From: Glaciimonas sp. PCH181 | GTDB lineage: Bacteria; Pseudomonadota; Gammaproteobacteria; Burkholderiales; Burkholderiaceae_D | Direction of reading: 5' to 3' | NCBI RefSeq assembly: GCF_003056055.1 | Contig: NZ_PYFP01000001.1 | Coordinates: 2,232,001-2,296,000, forward strand | DNA: 64,000 nt | Part shown: piece by piece, positions 36,511 through 46,700 of the stretch | Layout: each line of letters opens with the position of its first letter | Numbering within the stretch: the first letter of the stretch is position 1 | Position numbers and translations under genes: made by a program | Notes under the pieces: generated by a model | Seen by the model: only the letters and a program-made list of their open reading frames with translations | Databases searched by the model: none | Told to the model about the DNA's origin: nothing

Positions 36511-36626
36511 TTGAAACGGGTTTTTCTCCGTGGAAGCAAGCCGGGGGCGCCTAGCCTAAGCAAGAAAAAGTAACTAGCTGCCGGGCTACTCCCGGCGAAC
36601 TAACCACGGAGAAACACCCGTTTCAA
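36511..36626. repeat. intergenic repeat element with 23-bp inverted ends
   Basis: The ends 36511-36533 and 36604-36626 are inverted copies of each other with one mismatch (TTGAAACGGG...TCTCCGTGG). Inside is a short hairpin GCCGGG-CTACT-CCCGGC (36580-36596) and an AAGAAAAAGTAACTAGC segment. It fills most of the gap before the MgtC-like gene. The internal hairpin and AGAAAAAGTAACT core recall dispersed intergenic repeats common in this order, which is from memory. It could also be an mRNA structure of the downstream gene. Confidence 0.6.
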
Positions 36627-36660
36627 ACACCGACTAACCGAACACAAAAAACAACAGGTC

Positions 36661-38025
36661 ATGACAACTCTCGATCCCAATACCCTAAACATAGCCGCCC
36701 AACCACTGATCCAGATAGGCATGTCCCTGCCAGAAGTAAAATGGCCCTATTTAATCAGTCTGACCCGTCTAGGTCTGGCGCTAGCATTAGGCTTGCTAAT
36801 CGGATTAGAACGCGAACGCCGCGGCAAAGAAGCGGGGCTCCGCACCTTCGGCTTAGTTGCGTTGCTAGGCGGCATGGGCGGCATCCTTGGCGACACCTAC
36901 GCCTATTTAATTCTATTCATGACCGGCGGTTTAACCGTATTCCTAAACCTGCAACGCCTTCGCACCCACGTCAGCACTGAACTCACCACCTCCGCCGCGA
37001 TGCTGATTACCTGCGTCATCGGCATCCTCTGCGGCAAAGGCCACACCGCCACCCCAGCTTCCGTCATGGTGATTGTCACCGCCCTATTGGCATGGAAAGA
37101 TCGTCTTGCTGGATTCAGCGTCGGCCTGACTGAAGCCGAAATGCGCTCCGCATTGATGCTGGCAATTCTCGCCATCGTGATTTATCCCGCGCTACCGATG
37201 GGCGCCATCGGCCCTTGGAACCTGATCGAACCACGCGCCGCATGGGTCACTGTGATCCTGATTGCTGGCATCGGTTTTATCAACTACGTACTCTGGAAAA
37301 TATACGGCACACGCGGCATTGCGCTGGCAGGATTTCTGGGCGGACTGGTCAACAGCAGCGTCACCGTCAACGAAATGGCATCGCGTGCCAAAGACAACCA
37401 TCCCGAAACGGTCAGCGCTGCCTATCGCGGCATTCTGCTGGCAACCTCAGCGATGACGATACGTAACGCCTGCCTGTTATTTATTCTTGCGCCAGAAGCC
37501 GCTCTCACCGCCGCCGTGCCGTTCTTTTTGATGTTACTGGTCAACGCAGGCTGGTTCTTCATGGACCGCAATTCGCATCGCACCACTGACGATAGCCAAG
37601 CCGAACCAGTCGATTTGCCACTGCCATTTTCGGTCACTGCAGCACTCAAATATGGCTTGCTGTTTCTGATCTTGCACATCGCGGGCGTCGTGACTCAAAA
37701 CTCGTTTGGTGAGCTTGGCTTTTATGCCGTTAGTCTGATCGGCGGGATCGTCTCCAGCGCCAGTGCAGTGGCGGCTGCGGCCAGTTTGCTGACCAACAAT
37801 GCGATATCTGCGCACGTCGTCTCGACCGGTGCGGTAATCGCTTCGTTATCCAGCGTATTGATCAATCTTCCACTGGTATTACGTGCCCGTAATCGCGGCT
37901 TGACAGTGAGATTGACGCTGGCAATGCTATCGATTTCGGTAGTGGGGATTGTCGGCGCGCTGACCTCTGCCCGAGTCATTCCTTTGCTGATCAAAGAATT
38001 CCCGGTGCTGGCGCAATTTTATTGA
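36661..38025 (+). CDS. MgtC/SapB-domain plus DUF4010 membrane protein
   Basis: A 454-residue inner membrane protein. The N-terminal MgtC/SapB-like region has LGLALALGLLIGLERERRGKEAGLRTFGLVALLGGMGG. The DUF4010 region (about residues 200-450) has GIALAGFLGGLVNSSVTVNEMASRA and GGIVSSASAVAAAASLLT. About 11-12 helices can be seen. The function of this combined family is not established; roles in ion homeostasis have been suggested for MgtC. ATG 36661 is the first start. ATG 36721 (MSLPEVKW) is a possible alternative, since neither has a strong ribosome-binding site. A repeat element lies directly upstream and a terminator downstream. Confidence 0.85.
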   Translation: MTTLDPNTLNIAAQPLIQIGMSLPEVKWPYLISLTRLGLALALGLLIGLERERRGKEAGLRTFGLVALLGGMGGILGDTYAYLILFMTGGLTVFLNLQRLRTHVSTELTTSAAMLITCVIGILCGKGHTATPASVMVIVTALLAWKDRLAGFSVGLTEAEMRSALMLAILAIVIYPALPMGAIGPWNLIEPRAAWVTVILIAGIGFINYVLWKIYGTRGIALAGFLGGLVNSSVTVNEMASRAKDNHPETVSAAYRGILLATSAMTIRNACLLFILAPEAALTAAVPFFLMLLVNAGWFFMDRNSHRTTDDSQAEPVDLPLPFSVTAALKYGLLFLILHIAGVVTQNSFGELGFYAVSLIGGIVSSASAVAAAASLLTNNAISAHVVSTGAVIASLSSVLINLPLVLRARNRGLTVRLTLAMLSISVVGIVGALTSARVIPLLIKEFPVLAQFY

Positions 38026-38038
38026 GATTAACCGCATC

Positions 38039-38067
38039 GTCGGCCGCATTCTCTGCGGCCGACTTTA
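38039..38067 (+). terminator. intrinsic terminator of the MgtC-like gene
   Basis: GTCGGCCGCA (38039-38048) pairs perfectly with TGCGGCCGAC (38054-38063) around 5 bases, followed by TTTAT. The T-run is short but the stem is strong. It lies between convergent genes. Confidence 0.75.
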
Positions 38068-38097
38068 TAGTCAATTTAAAGGTAATTTCCGGCCAAC

Positions 38098-40056
38098 TTA
38101 CAAAGCAACTTCTGCCAGTAAAGCGCCGCGCAGAGCATTACAGACCATAATCTGCTCAGCAGCCAGAAGATCTTCTCGCGTCAGTTTTCGTTCTGAGGCG
38201 TTCCATTCGGGATCGCTAAGAATCACACTCCGCATCACCCCCGGCAGCACACCACAGGCCAACGGCGGCGTATACCAGCGCCCTGCCAGCTTGACAAATA
38301 CGCTGCTTCGGCCACCTTCGGTCAACTCACCTGCCTGATTAAAAAACAGCATATCGAAAGCACCATTCTGCTCAGCGAATTTCCACGCCTGATCGTAGCG
38401 ACTTCGTTGCGTAGTCTTGTGGCGCAGAAAAAGATCGCTTGCTTGCGTCGGCGCAGGGGCGATCAAAACCTTGACCGGCTGAGACAACGCCGCCAGCGGC
38501 GCACTAGTCAAAGAAATTGTGCCATCCGCGTCCAGACTCAGCCGCAGTCGGTAAGCGCCGCTATCGGAGAAGCTGGCGCAATGTTCCTTCAAACGCGCAT
38601 CTATTTGCGTCGCATCAAATGCAAGGCCAAAATAGTCTGCTGATGATCGCAGCCTTGCCAAATGCAATGCCAGATGGCGACAACCCTCTTCTTTCGTCGC
38701 ATAAATGGTTTCAAACAAGGAAAAATCCCCGCGCAGGCCGGTCAGGAATTGTGCTTTCAATGCGCATTCAACGAATTCATCCGCTGCAATACTGTCATAG
38801 ACGATGCCGGCCCCCACGCCCATCTCTCCCCGTCGTACCTGCACACCATCGCTCGTTTCGGCCTCCAGCAGCAACGTCCGTATTGGTACGGAAAGACAAA
38901 AATCACCGATTGCACATTCCCCCACGGGTGCCTCAAACCAGCCGATCGCACCGGTATACAAACGTCTCGGCGCGGCTTCCAACTCTGCGATGATGTGCAT
39001 CGTGCGCAACTTCGGCGCACCGGTAATCGAGCCGCAGGGGTATAGCGCCACCATCAATTCGGTCAGACTGACATCGCTGCGTAATTGCGCCTGCACGGTG
39101 GAAGTCATTTGCAACACCGTGTTAAAGCGGCTGACTTCAAATAGCTTTGGCACCTGCACCGATCCGGAACGCGCAACGCGACCCACGTCATTGCGTAACA
39201 GGTCAACAATCATTAAATTCTCTGCACGATTTTTAGGATCGGCGGCCAATGCCAGTGCAGTTTGCTGATTCAGCGCCGGGTCGCTGCTTGCGGCGGCTGT
39301 GCCTTTCATCGGTCGCGCAGTCAACACGCCCTGCTCATGACGGACGAACAATTCCGGCGACAACGATAAGACGGCACGATCGTCCGGCAGCACGATCAAT
39401 GCCCCGTAAGGTACTGGCTGACGCTCTCGCAATCGGCGATACAGGGACAAAGGGCTGCCGTAGGCGTCGAAATGCAGTCGGTAAGTGTAATTCACCTGAT
39501 AGGTATCACCAGCTTCGATATAAGCATGGATGCGGGCAATGGCAGCGTCAAATTCGGTGGCGGTAATGTTGGGGCGGATATTCGCAATTCCTGACACGGG
39601 CGCGGTCGCTGTACTGGTGGCCGTTTCGCTATGCTGATCAGGATACATTTCCGCATCGGCGCGCTGTTGCAACCAATCGTCGACCTCGGTTGGTGTCATT
39701 TTTTGACAATGCGCGAAAAGTAATACCTCCGCCAGAGGCTCGATAGCGCCCATCAATCCCGCCGAATCCAATGGCACGCTGTGCAACGCCGCGCCGAGTT
39801 CATAGCGCAATAGCGTGACAACCTGCAAACCATCTCGCAAAGCCTGCTGCATTTGATCCAGCAATTGCGGGAATTGCCCGGCGTCATGGCATTGCAGCGT
39901 CCGCTGATAGCCGGTATATAAACGCGAGTTGGCCCCGGTTTGCTCGACACTACGATCGTCAAATAAGGCAAAACATCTTGCATCGGCACCAAAAGTAGTA
40001 ACGCCAGAATTGATCGATGGTGCAAGCATTGCGTCGGAATGAAGGCCAGAAGTCAT
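38098..40056 (-). CDS. pabB: aminodeoxychorismate synthase component I fused to aminodeoxychorismate lyase (PabB-PabC)
   Basis: About 652 residues from the ATG at 40056. The N-terminal two-thirds is PabB, which makes 4-amino-4-deoxychorismate from chorismate. Signatures are GDTYQVNYTYRL, SPELFVRHEQGVLTARPMKGT, NRAENLMIVDLLRNDVGRVARSGSV, YPCGSITGAPKLRTMHIIAELE and GEMGVGAGIVYDSIAADEF. The C-terminal part (from about residue 450, FSLFETIYATKEEG) is the PLP-dependent lyase PabC, with FLRHKTTQRSRYDQA holding the likely PLP lysine and GELTEGGRSSVF. Fusing both gives two steps to para-aminobenzoate for folate. The start is uncertain: ATGs at 40131, 40110, 40056 and 40029 and a GTG at 40239 are all in frame. 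Confidence 0.9.
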   Translation of the reverse strand: MTSGLHSDAMLAPSINSGVTTFGADARCFALFDDRSVEQTGANSRLYTGYQRTLQCHDAGQFPQLLDQMQQALRDGLQVVTLLRYELGAALHSVPLDSAGLMGAIEPLAEVLLFAHCQKMTPTEVDDWLQQRADAEMYPDQHSETATSTATAPVSGIANIRPNITATEFDAAIARIHAYIEAGDTYQVNYTYRLHFDAYGSPLSLYRRLRERQPVPYGALIVLPDDRAVLSLSPELFVRHEQGVLTARPMKGTAAASSDPALNQQTALALAADPKNRAENLMIVDLLRNDVGRVARSGSVQVPKLFEVSRFNTVLQMTSTVQAQLRSDVSLTELMVALYPCGSITGAPKLRTMHIIAELEAAPRRLYTGAIGWFEAPVGECAIGDFCLSVPIRTLLLEAETSDGVQVRRGEMGVGAGIVYDSIAADEFVECALKAQFLTGLRGDFSLFETIYATKEEGCRHLALHLARLRSSADYFGLAFDATQIDARLKEHCASFSDSGAYRLRLSLDADGTISLTSAPLAALSQPVKVLIAPAPTQASDLFLRHKTTQRSRYDQAWKFAEQNGAFDMLFFNQAGELTEGGRSSVFVKLAGRWYTPPLACGVLPGVMRSVILSDPEWNASERKLTREDLLAAEQIMVCNALRGALLAEVAL

Positions 40057-40280
40057 AGCTGATGCGTTGTAAGGGGTTGCGGTCGTATTTTTTACTAAAA
40101 TAGCATCCATAAAGGGCACTGCGCCCGGCATGCCTGCATAAATCGCTAAAAAATACGTAGAAGCGGGTATGCTAACCGATCGGCGAAGGAAGCGCCAAAG
40201 CGCTATACTAGTGCGCTTTAATATCCAGCTCTTTAGCACCGCTCCATGGTGCCTGGGCAGCTTGGCTCTCCCCTTCGCTC

Positions 40281-41672
40281 ATGGCAATTTCTCGCGTTTT
40301 TCTTACTCCTTTGATTGTCGCCTGTGCTCTCTTTATGGAGAATATGGATGCGACCGTGATTGCGACCTCGTTACCGGCTATGGCGCTCGACATGGGCGAA
40401 AGTCCAATTGCGCTGAAACTGGCGATGACCTCTTATCTAGTCAGTCTGGCGGTGTTTATCCCGATTAGCGGCTGGATGGCAGATCGTTTTGGGGCACGCA
40501 CCGTATTTCGAACTGCTATCGGCGTATTCATGTTCGGCTCTATCTTATGCGGCATGTCGCACACACTTGCTGAATTTGTGGCCGCTCGTTTTTTGCAGGG
40601 GATCGGTGGCGCGATGATGGTGCCGGTGGGCCGACTAGTAATTTTGCGAACGGTCTCAAAGGCGGATTTGGTGAAAGCGCTGAGCTATCTGACAATTCCT
40701 GCTTTGCTAGGGCCGGTGATCGGGCCACCGTTGGGCGGCTTCATCACCACTTATTTTCATTGGCGTTGGATATTTTTTATCAATATCCCGATCAGTATCG
40801 TCGGCATCTATCTTGCCAATCGTTACATTCAAAATTTGCGCGAAGAACAAACCGTGCCGCTAGACTGGATCGGCTTTTTGCTATCGGCAATTGGTTGCTC
40901 CTGCCTGATGTTTGGACTTGCCAGCGCAGGCCGCCATTTGGTCGATAGCGATATTTCGCTGATCTGTATCGCTATCGGTCTGACGTCGCTACTGGCGTAT
41001 GTCTGGCACGCTTTCCATTGTGAGCACCCACTATTAAATCTGCGCCTGCTGTCGATTCCGACACTACGGATGAACATCTACGGCGGTTCACTGTTTCGGA
41101 TTGGGATTGGCGCGCTACCGTTTTTGCTGCCGTTATTATTTCAGCTTGGATTCGGGATGTCGCCCTTCCAGTCCGGCTTGCTGACCTGTGTGTCGTCTAT
41201 GGGAGCGATGTTTGTTAAAACCATCACGAGCGTGGTTTTAAAACGCTATGGTTTTCGCACTGTCCTCATTTACAACACGTTATTCGGTGCGGCGTCGATG
41301 GCGGCGTTCGGTGCGCTTGCCGCCGATACGCCGCACGTGCTGGTCGGCGCTTTGTTATTAATCGGGGGTTGTGTGCGTTCGATGCAGTTCACCAGTTTGA
41401 ACGCCATTGCCTATGCCGATATTAGTCCGCACCAAATGAGTCAGGCCACCAGTTTAACCAGCGTAGCCCAACAACTCGCCATCGGTATGGGGGTTACGGT
41501 CGGCGGTTTCGTGCTGCAAATATCGAACCAGGTTCAAGGTCATGCCACTATCGTCAGCGCGGACTTTTGGCCGACATTCTTGATTATCGGGATTATCGCC
41601 ATGGGCGCACTGCCATTTGCATTAAAATTGCGGCCGGATGCAGGGGAAGAAATGACCGGGCGGCGCAGTTAA
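40281..41672 (+). CDS. MFS transporter, DHA2 (EmrB/QacA-type) drug exporter
   Basis: A 463-residue major-facilitator protein with proton-coupled exporter features. Visible are FMENMDATVIATSLPAMALDMGE (motif D1 of drug exporters), GWMADRFGARTVFRTAIGVF (motif A), ARFLQGIGGAMMVPVGRLVI (motif B) and GPVIGPPLGGFITTYFHWRWIFFINIPISIVGI (motif C and the DHA2 HWRWIFFIN signature). Twelve to fourteen helices can be drawn. It resembles MdtD-like proteins; the substrate cannot be inferred. It starts at ATG 40281 and is divergent from the pabB fusion. Confidence 0.9.
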   Translation: MAISRVFLTPLIVACALFMENMDATVIATSLPAMALDMGESPIALKLAMTSYLVSLAVFIPISGWMADRFGARTVFRTAIGVFMFGSILCGMSHTLAEFVAARFLQGIGGAMMVPVGRLVILRTVSKADLVKALSYLTIPALLGPVIGPPLGGFITTYFHWRWIFFINIPISIVGIYLANRYIQNLREEQTVPLDWIGFLLSAIGCSCLMFGLASAGRHLVDSDISLICIAIGLTSLLAYVWHAFHCEHPLLNLRLLSIPTLRMNIYGGSLFRIGIGALPFLLPLLFQLGFGMSPFQSGLLTCVSSMGAMFVKTITSVVLKRYGFRTVLIYNTLFGAASMAAFGALAADTPHVLVGALLLIGGCVRSMQFTSLNAIAYADISPHQMSQATSLTSVAQQLAIGMGVTVGGFVLQISNQVQGHATIVSADFWPTFLIIGIIAMGALPFALKLRPDAGEEMTGRRS

Positions 41673-41699
41673 GTTTAGTTAGATCAAGCGTTTAAAGCG

Positions 41700-42314
41700 T
41701 CAAACATGTTCCCATTCCAGCAGGCGGTTATTTGCTGGCATGGGATGATCTTCTCGCAATATCAGACGGTTCTCAGCAGCCAGCACGATTAATTCGGCCA
41801 TATCGCGTATGCCCATATGCGCTGCGTATTCTTTCAAACTGGCATCGAAGGCGGCATTGCTGGTGCTGGTAAATTGTCCATCGACATTAAACGGTCCATA
41901 GGTCCAAAAGCGGCCGCCGGATGTTAGTACTCTCCCTACACCTAAAAACATATTTCTGACCTGCGGCCACGACATGATGTGGCAGGTATTGGCTGTAAAC
42001 ACTGCATCGTAGGTTGTGGCGATGGTTTGCGACCATGCTGGATCGGCCATATCTAATGTTAGCGGTGGTAAAACGTTTGCCAGTGCTGCATCTTCCTGCC
42101 AGGCAAGAATGCTGTCGTGATTGGCCGCGAGGTCACTGGTTTGCCAGATCAGATGTGGAAATTGCTGGGCGAAATAGACCGCATGTTGCCCGGTTCCGCT
42201 GCCAATTTCTAGTACACGTTGTGGGGTCGTTGCGGATGCTGTGAATTGGGTTGCCAGAACTGTGGCAATAGGGTGGCTATTGCGTTCGCAAGCGGTTGAA
42301 AATTGTTTGTTCAT
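41700..42314 (-). CDS. DUF938-family SAM-dependent methyltransferase-like protein
   Basis: A 204-residue cytosolic protein of the DUF938 family. The Rossmann SAM site is seen in VLEIGSGTGQHAVYFAQQFP. The family's N-terminal ACERNSHPIATVL, the middle FTANTCHIMSWPQV and RFWTYGPFNVDGQFTSTSNAAFDASLK, and the ending NNRLLEWEHV are all present. Members are found widely in proteobacteria and animals (METTL26), but the substrate is unknown. It ends 27 bases from the convergent MFS gene. Confidence 0.88.
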   Translation of the reverse strand: MNKQFSTACERNSHPIATVLATQFTASATTPQRVLEIGSGTGQHAVYFAQQFPHLIWQTSDLAANHDSILAWQEDAALANVLPPLTLDMADPAWSQTIATTYDAVFTANTCHIMSWPQVRNMFLGVGRVLTSGGRFWTYGPFNVDGQFTSTSNAAFDASLKEYAAHMGIRDMAELIVLAAENRLILREDHPMPANNRLLEWEHV

Positions 42315-42414
42315 GGTTTAGGGATTCCAATTAATTGATCGCTATGGTCGCTGTGATCGCTGAGCGTGAATGCCGGATTCGTTTCTTTCCAACACTTAAT
42401 CTAGATGCCGTCCG

Positions 42415-42975
42415 TCAATGGATGTGCAGCGCCTTGCCAATGTAGTCAAAGAATAGGCAATAGACCATGATTGGCAAGGGTAAACCTATCATTGTGCCAA
42501 TTAAGTATTTGTGGAACTTTACGCCAGATAACGCCAGGGCGTAATTTAGGGCAGGGACGGTTTGAAATAATATTCTTAATAATGCGATGCTTTTGATTGG
42601 ATGTGCATCGAGGCTGTGGAGTATTTTTAGTGCAGTGCGATTTTTTAGGCCGCGGATGGCGTCGCCGCCGATGAAGCGAATCGTGAGGAATGTGAAGATG
42701 CAGGAGATGGTTGCGGCTATATAGGTTGCTATGCCGCCCCAGGTTTTGCCTAGCGCCAGGACTGCCGCTGCCAGAAATATCCAGCCGGGTACTTGGATTA
42801 GGTTACCCATGCAGAATAGCAGGACGAATATTAATAGACCGTTGACTTTGTTGTCTACGATTTGCTGGCGTAGGAATTCCAGGTTGAAATGTTCTCTTAG
42901 ACCGGAAAATTGGAATAGTGCTAGTAGGATTACCAGGAATAGGATGACTATTAATAATCGTTTTGTGTGGCGCAT
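42415..42975 (-). CDS. TVP38/TMEM64-family (VTT domain) membrane protein
   Basis: A 186-residue inner membrane protein with about five helices and a VTT (SNARE-associated, DedA-related) domain. The core FCMGNLIQVPGWIFLAAAVLALGKTWGGIATYIAATISC and the C-terminal RILFQTVPALNYALALSGVKFHKYLIGTMIGLPLP fit the TVP38/TMEM64 pattern. The family is linked to lipid movement across membranes, but the role here is not known. It uses many G-rich codons, like the end of the LysR gene. Two copies of a 15-base direct repeat lie just upstream. Confidence 0.8.
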   Translation of the reverse strand: MRHTKRLLIVILFLVILLALFQFSGLREHFNLEFLRQQIVDNKVNGLLIFVLLFCMGNLIQVPGWIFLAAAVLALGKTWGGIATYIAATISCIFTFLTIRFIGGDAIRGLKNRTALKILHSLDAHPIKSIALLRILFQTVPALNYALALSGVKFHKYLIGTMIGLPLPIMVYCLFFDYIGKALHIH

Positions 42976-43036
42976 GAGGGCGTATTTTTAGTGATTTTTG
43001 GTGCGTTGATGAGGGACGGTTTGAAGGTAATTTAAA

Positions 43037-43101
43037 CCGGTTGTGCTCCGTGTCGAGCCCGTAAGTAATTCTGTGTAACTGCCCGGCCGGTTGTGCTCCG
43101 T
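43037..43101. repeat. 15-bp direct repeats 50 bp apart
   Basis: CCGGTTGTGCTCCGT occurs at 43037-43051 and again at 43087-43101 in the gap between the VTT-domain gene and the YgjP-like gene. The intervening bases (GTCGAGCCCGTAAGTAATTC) show no gene. It may be the remains of a dispersed repeat, like the one near 36.5 kb, with which it shares a CTCCGT element. Confidence 0.6.
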
Positions 43102-43117
43102 TTCAGCTCTCCCCGTA

Positions 43118-43642
43118 TCAAACAACCTTATCGACAATCCCTCCCCCACTTTTAACCAACTCCCGATAAGTCAAAAACACCCTCAAATCAAACTCCAACT
43201 GATGATACTCCGGCAACATATACTCACAAAGCTTGTAAAATGCCTTGTTATGATCCTGCTCTTTAAGATGCGCCAACTCATGCACCACAATCATCTGCAA
43301 AAACTCTGGCGCCGCCTCTTTAAATAACGCTGCAACACGAATTTCCTTCTTAGCCTTCAACTTCCCACCCTGAATCCGGGAAATAGCGGTATGCAACCCC
43401 AAGGCTTTATGCGTCAAATCAAGCCGACTGTCGTACAGCACTTTATCGATATTAGGTGCATTTTTCAAATGCGCCTGCTTCAACCCCAACGTATAGCTAT
43501 ATAACGCTTTATCATTTTGAACCGCATGCTTCCCCGGATACCGTTTAAGCAAATATTCGCCCAAACGATTCTGTTCAATAAGCACGCGTATCTGGTCCTG
43601 CAATGACGACGGATAAGCCTGAAGATATTTGAGTAGAATCAT
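43118..43642 (-). CDS. YgjP-like zinc metallopeptidase (DUF45/WLM group)
   Basis: A 174-residue cytosolic protein with a zinc motif H121-ELA-H125 and a third His at H131 (HELAHLKEQDHNKAFY). The usual family follow-on is present: YKLCEYMLPEYHQLEFDLRVFLTYREL. This is the YgjP-like group, whose substrates are poorly known. The family motif HELAHxxxxxH is intact, so activity is expected. The start at 43642 has no strong ribosome-binding site. A 17-base palindrome (43709-43725) lies between this gene and tamB. Confidence 0.85.
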   Translation of the reverse strand: MILLKYLQAYPSSLQDQIRVLIEQNRLGEYLLKRYPGKHAVQNDKALYSYTLGLKQAHLKNAPNIDKVLYDSRLDLTHKALGLHTAISRIQGGKLKAKKEIRVAALFKEAAPEFLQMIVVHELAHLKEQDHNKAFYKLCEYMLPEYHQLEFDLRVFLTYRELVKSGGGIVDKVV

Positions 43643-43751
43643 AAAACTGCAAAGCTAATAGAAAAAATTAAATGCTGAGAACAATCAATAGACACCATTT
43701 CATAGGTCATCAATCAATGATTGATAAATGAATGAGTGATTTATAGCCATC

Positions 43752-46700
43752 TTATGGCGCTTTCTCCTCTGGCTGTGAAACCGGATTTTTCGGATTTTTA
43801 TCCGTCCGGAACTGATCAAACCGTCGATTAAATAACACATCCAACCCACTAATAGTCCCGCCCCGCAATACCATCGACCAACGACGTGAAAACTGCCACG
43901 TTAGTTTCAATACGCTGGCCGCACCGGTCAGACTTTGCTCATAGCCCAGATTGATTTTCTCAGTAATCGCTTTGCCGATATTCACCACTTGGTCATTCAC
44001 CAAACCGGATTCGCTCGAACCGATAGAAAACTCATCAAGCCCAACGCCCTGTGCAATTTTTTTACCACCGTAATTACCCAACAACGCCAACGCCTGACCT
44101 GCGGCTTGACGTTGGCCGAGCGCACTGCTATCGCTGCCGTGACCAAACATCAACCACGAAAGTTTTTCTTCATCGGACACATTCGGCTCAGATACCAGTT
44201 TGACCCGCGGTGATGAAGCATAGCCGCTGATCTCCGCGCCCGCCTCAACATCCTGATTGCGACGCATCGCCAGAATATTAATATTGGGATTATTGATCGG
44301 TCCTCTGAAGTTAATCAACCCGCGTTCAATAGCCAGCTTACGCCCGAATACTTCATACGTCCCATCAGTAACCCGAATAGTGCCACTAGCGCGCAGCGGT
44401 GAAAATGGCTCACTATGCACAGTCATGGTTCCACCCAAACGCAAATCTGCGCCGCTGCCACGGAAACGGAAATCGTTACCGAAATCGACGTCGATATTCA
44501 TGATTGGCGTCATGCTGCCCGCAGGCTTTTCTGCCGTCCTGGTGAGTTTTGCTTTTTCTGACAAAAGCGTCGTAGACGACTTGCCGTTACTCCGCACAAT
44601 CACCACATCATCACCGAGAGATGGAGCGGTATTCTTGGGCAAATCGAACAAGGCCTTATCGACTGTAAATTTTCCATCGACATGCAACTGGTCATTCACG
44701 TTGGCGACCTTGGCTTGGCCTGACAACATTAATTGCCGATCCGGGCTAGCAAAAAGTTGCAGACGATCAGCCACGACCGTAGCCGAAATATCAGGATTCG
44801 ATTTACCCAACTGTAGCTGCCCGCTTGCGCGCAACGTGCCATCTCCGCCATGAAACTCAAGCTGCTTGAGCGCAATAACATTTTTTTCCAACGTAAGACG
44901 GGCGATACCATCGCGCAATTTTATGCCCTGATCGTATAGCGTCACGGCGAGCTTGTCGCCAGCAACTGCACCCGACAATGTTGGTTGCGCCAACGTGCCA
45001 GCCAGTTTCACATCCATCGCCAGGCTACCGTCCAAACCGACTTGCGGCCCAATCAGTCCACCGACTGTTTTCAATTGCGGAACGTTGGCTTTAATTGCCC
45101 CGGATAACGCAGCGTTATCATTCACGGTCAGCCCGTTTCCGAGTGCGATTAAGCCGACCTGCACTTGCGCGTTAGCAGTCCCGATGCGCGCTGCCGCTAC
45201 CGCTGCATCCAGATTAACCTGCGTTCCCTGAAAGTCGGCCCGAACCCGCAGTTCGGACAAACCAAGCGCTGTATCGCCGCGCCCTGCATTCACACGCAGA
45301 TCGCCACTACGACGGTTAACCTCAAAAAAGCCGGTGGCACGGTCTGTTAATCCGAAATCCCATCGGCTATCAAGAACCAAATCTGTTTTTAATGGCGGCG
45401 TATTTCCCGTAAATTCGTGAATCAGGTCCAGTACGCTATTCACTTTCAGTGCATTAATCGCACCCGCAGACTGGACGCGCCCATGGTCGAAACTCAGGTT
45501 TTTCAGCGCGATAACGGCATCGGCAATGGTCAGGCGCGTTGCCCCTAAAACGACCTTATCCGCCGCTGCGCTAATCGATAAGGGACCATCAAGCGCGATT
45601 CGTGGAATGCCCTGATTTTTCAGCTCACTTAAGGTACCCTGCCAGCCATAGCCGCTCGTACTTTCTATCAATTTTCCCTGCGCAGCAAGGGTCAGCGCCA
45701 AAGGCTTTTCACGCACCGTGCCTGTGCTTTCCAGCTTTAAGGCGTGGCTAGCGAAAGTACCGGAAAGGTTCGCGCTGACTTTATTCAGCACCACCTCAGG
45801 GCCGCGATAGCCGCGCGCTTCAACACTCAGTTGCAGCTTGTTGCCAGCAGCAGATAACTTGGCACTGAGATCGGTTTGAATATCGGCCTGGCCGGATAAA
45901 TCGTCAACCTGATGCTGTCCAAATTGTAATTTCTCTGCCCGGTAACTCGCCTTGATGGCCGGCCGTTGCATGCTGCCCGTTACTTGTCCATCCAGATGCA
46001 ATGCACCGGATAAGCCGAAGCCCAATCGCTGCAATTGTCCGGCGTCAATTTTGACATTGAGGCGGTCGCCGACGACACCAAAACTGCCGTTTAATTGCGC
46101 GTCGTTACCCGCCACCGACAAGTGTGCATCACTTGGCAACAAACGCTTTCCAGCCAAATTAATGGTGCCGTTGCCTGTCATCGGCAAGTTGTCATAAACG
46201 CTGTCGAGGACATTGAATTTCAGTTTTAGCTGGAGTGCTGGGGTTAACTTACCAGCAGCGTCGATATCCATATTGATGCGGGCGGAAACCGGCTTGGCGA
46301 TTTTTTCTGCGCTGGTTTTTTTAGCTGATGTGCTTTTTGGCGCAGTAGTTTTTATCCATAAAGCAGGATCAACATCACGTAATTTACCCTTTACTACAAA
46401 GGGAGCTTCGCCATCACGCGCCATGCTTGCAGTGGCATCCAGCAATGCAGGACCGGCGGTTAATTGCGCCAGACGCACATCGACTTTCTTCGGATCAATC
46501 ACCGCGTCGATCTTGGCCGAGATATTTTTATCAGCCAGTTTCAATGAGATTTCTTGCGTATCCGGCGTTAGAGCGAGATTGATCGGTCCTTGCAACTGGG
46601 TCGGTTGTAATTGCCCATGCAAGGCATGCAAATCAAGCCGTTCAACATTGAGGTTAAATTTGCCAGTATTTTTCTCTTCCCCGTCGCTATGATACTCACC

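Noticed and set aside
36325..36660. CRISPR array or insertion sequence at the 36.5-kb repeat
   Set aside because: Only one inverted pair, no regular spacers, no transposase frame.
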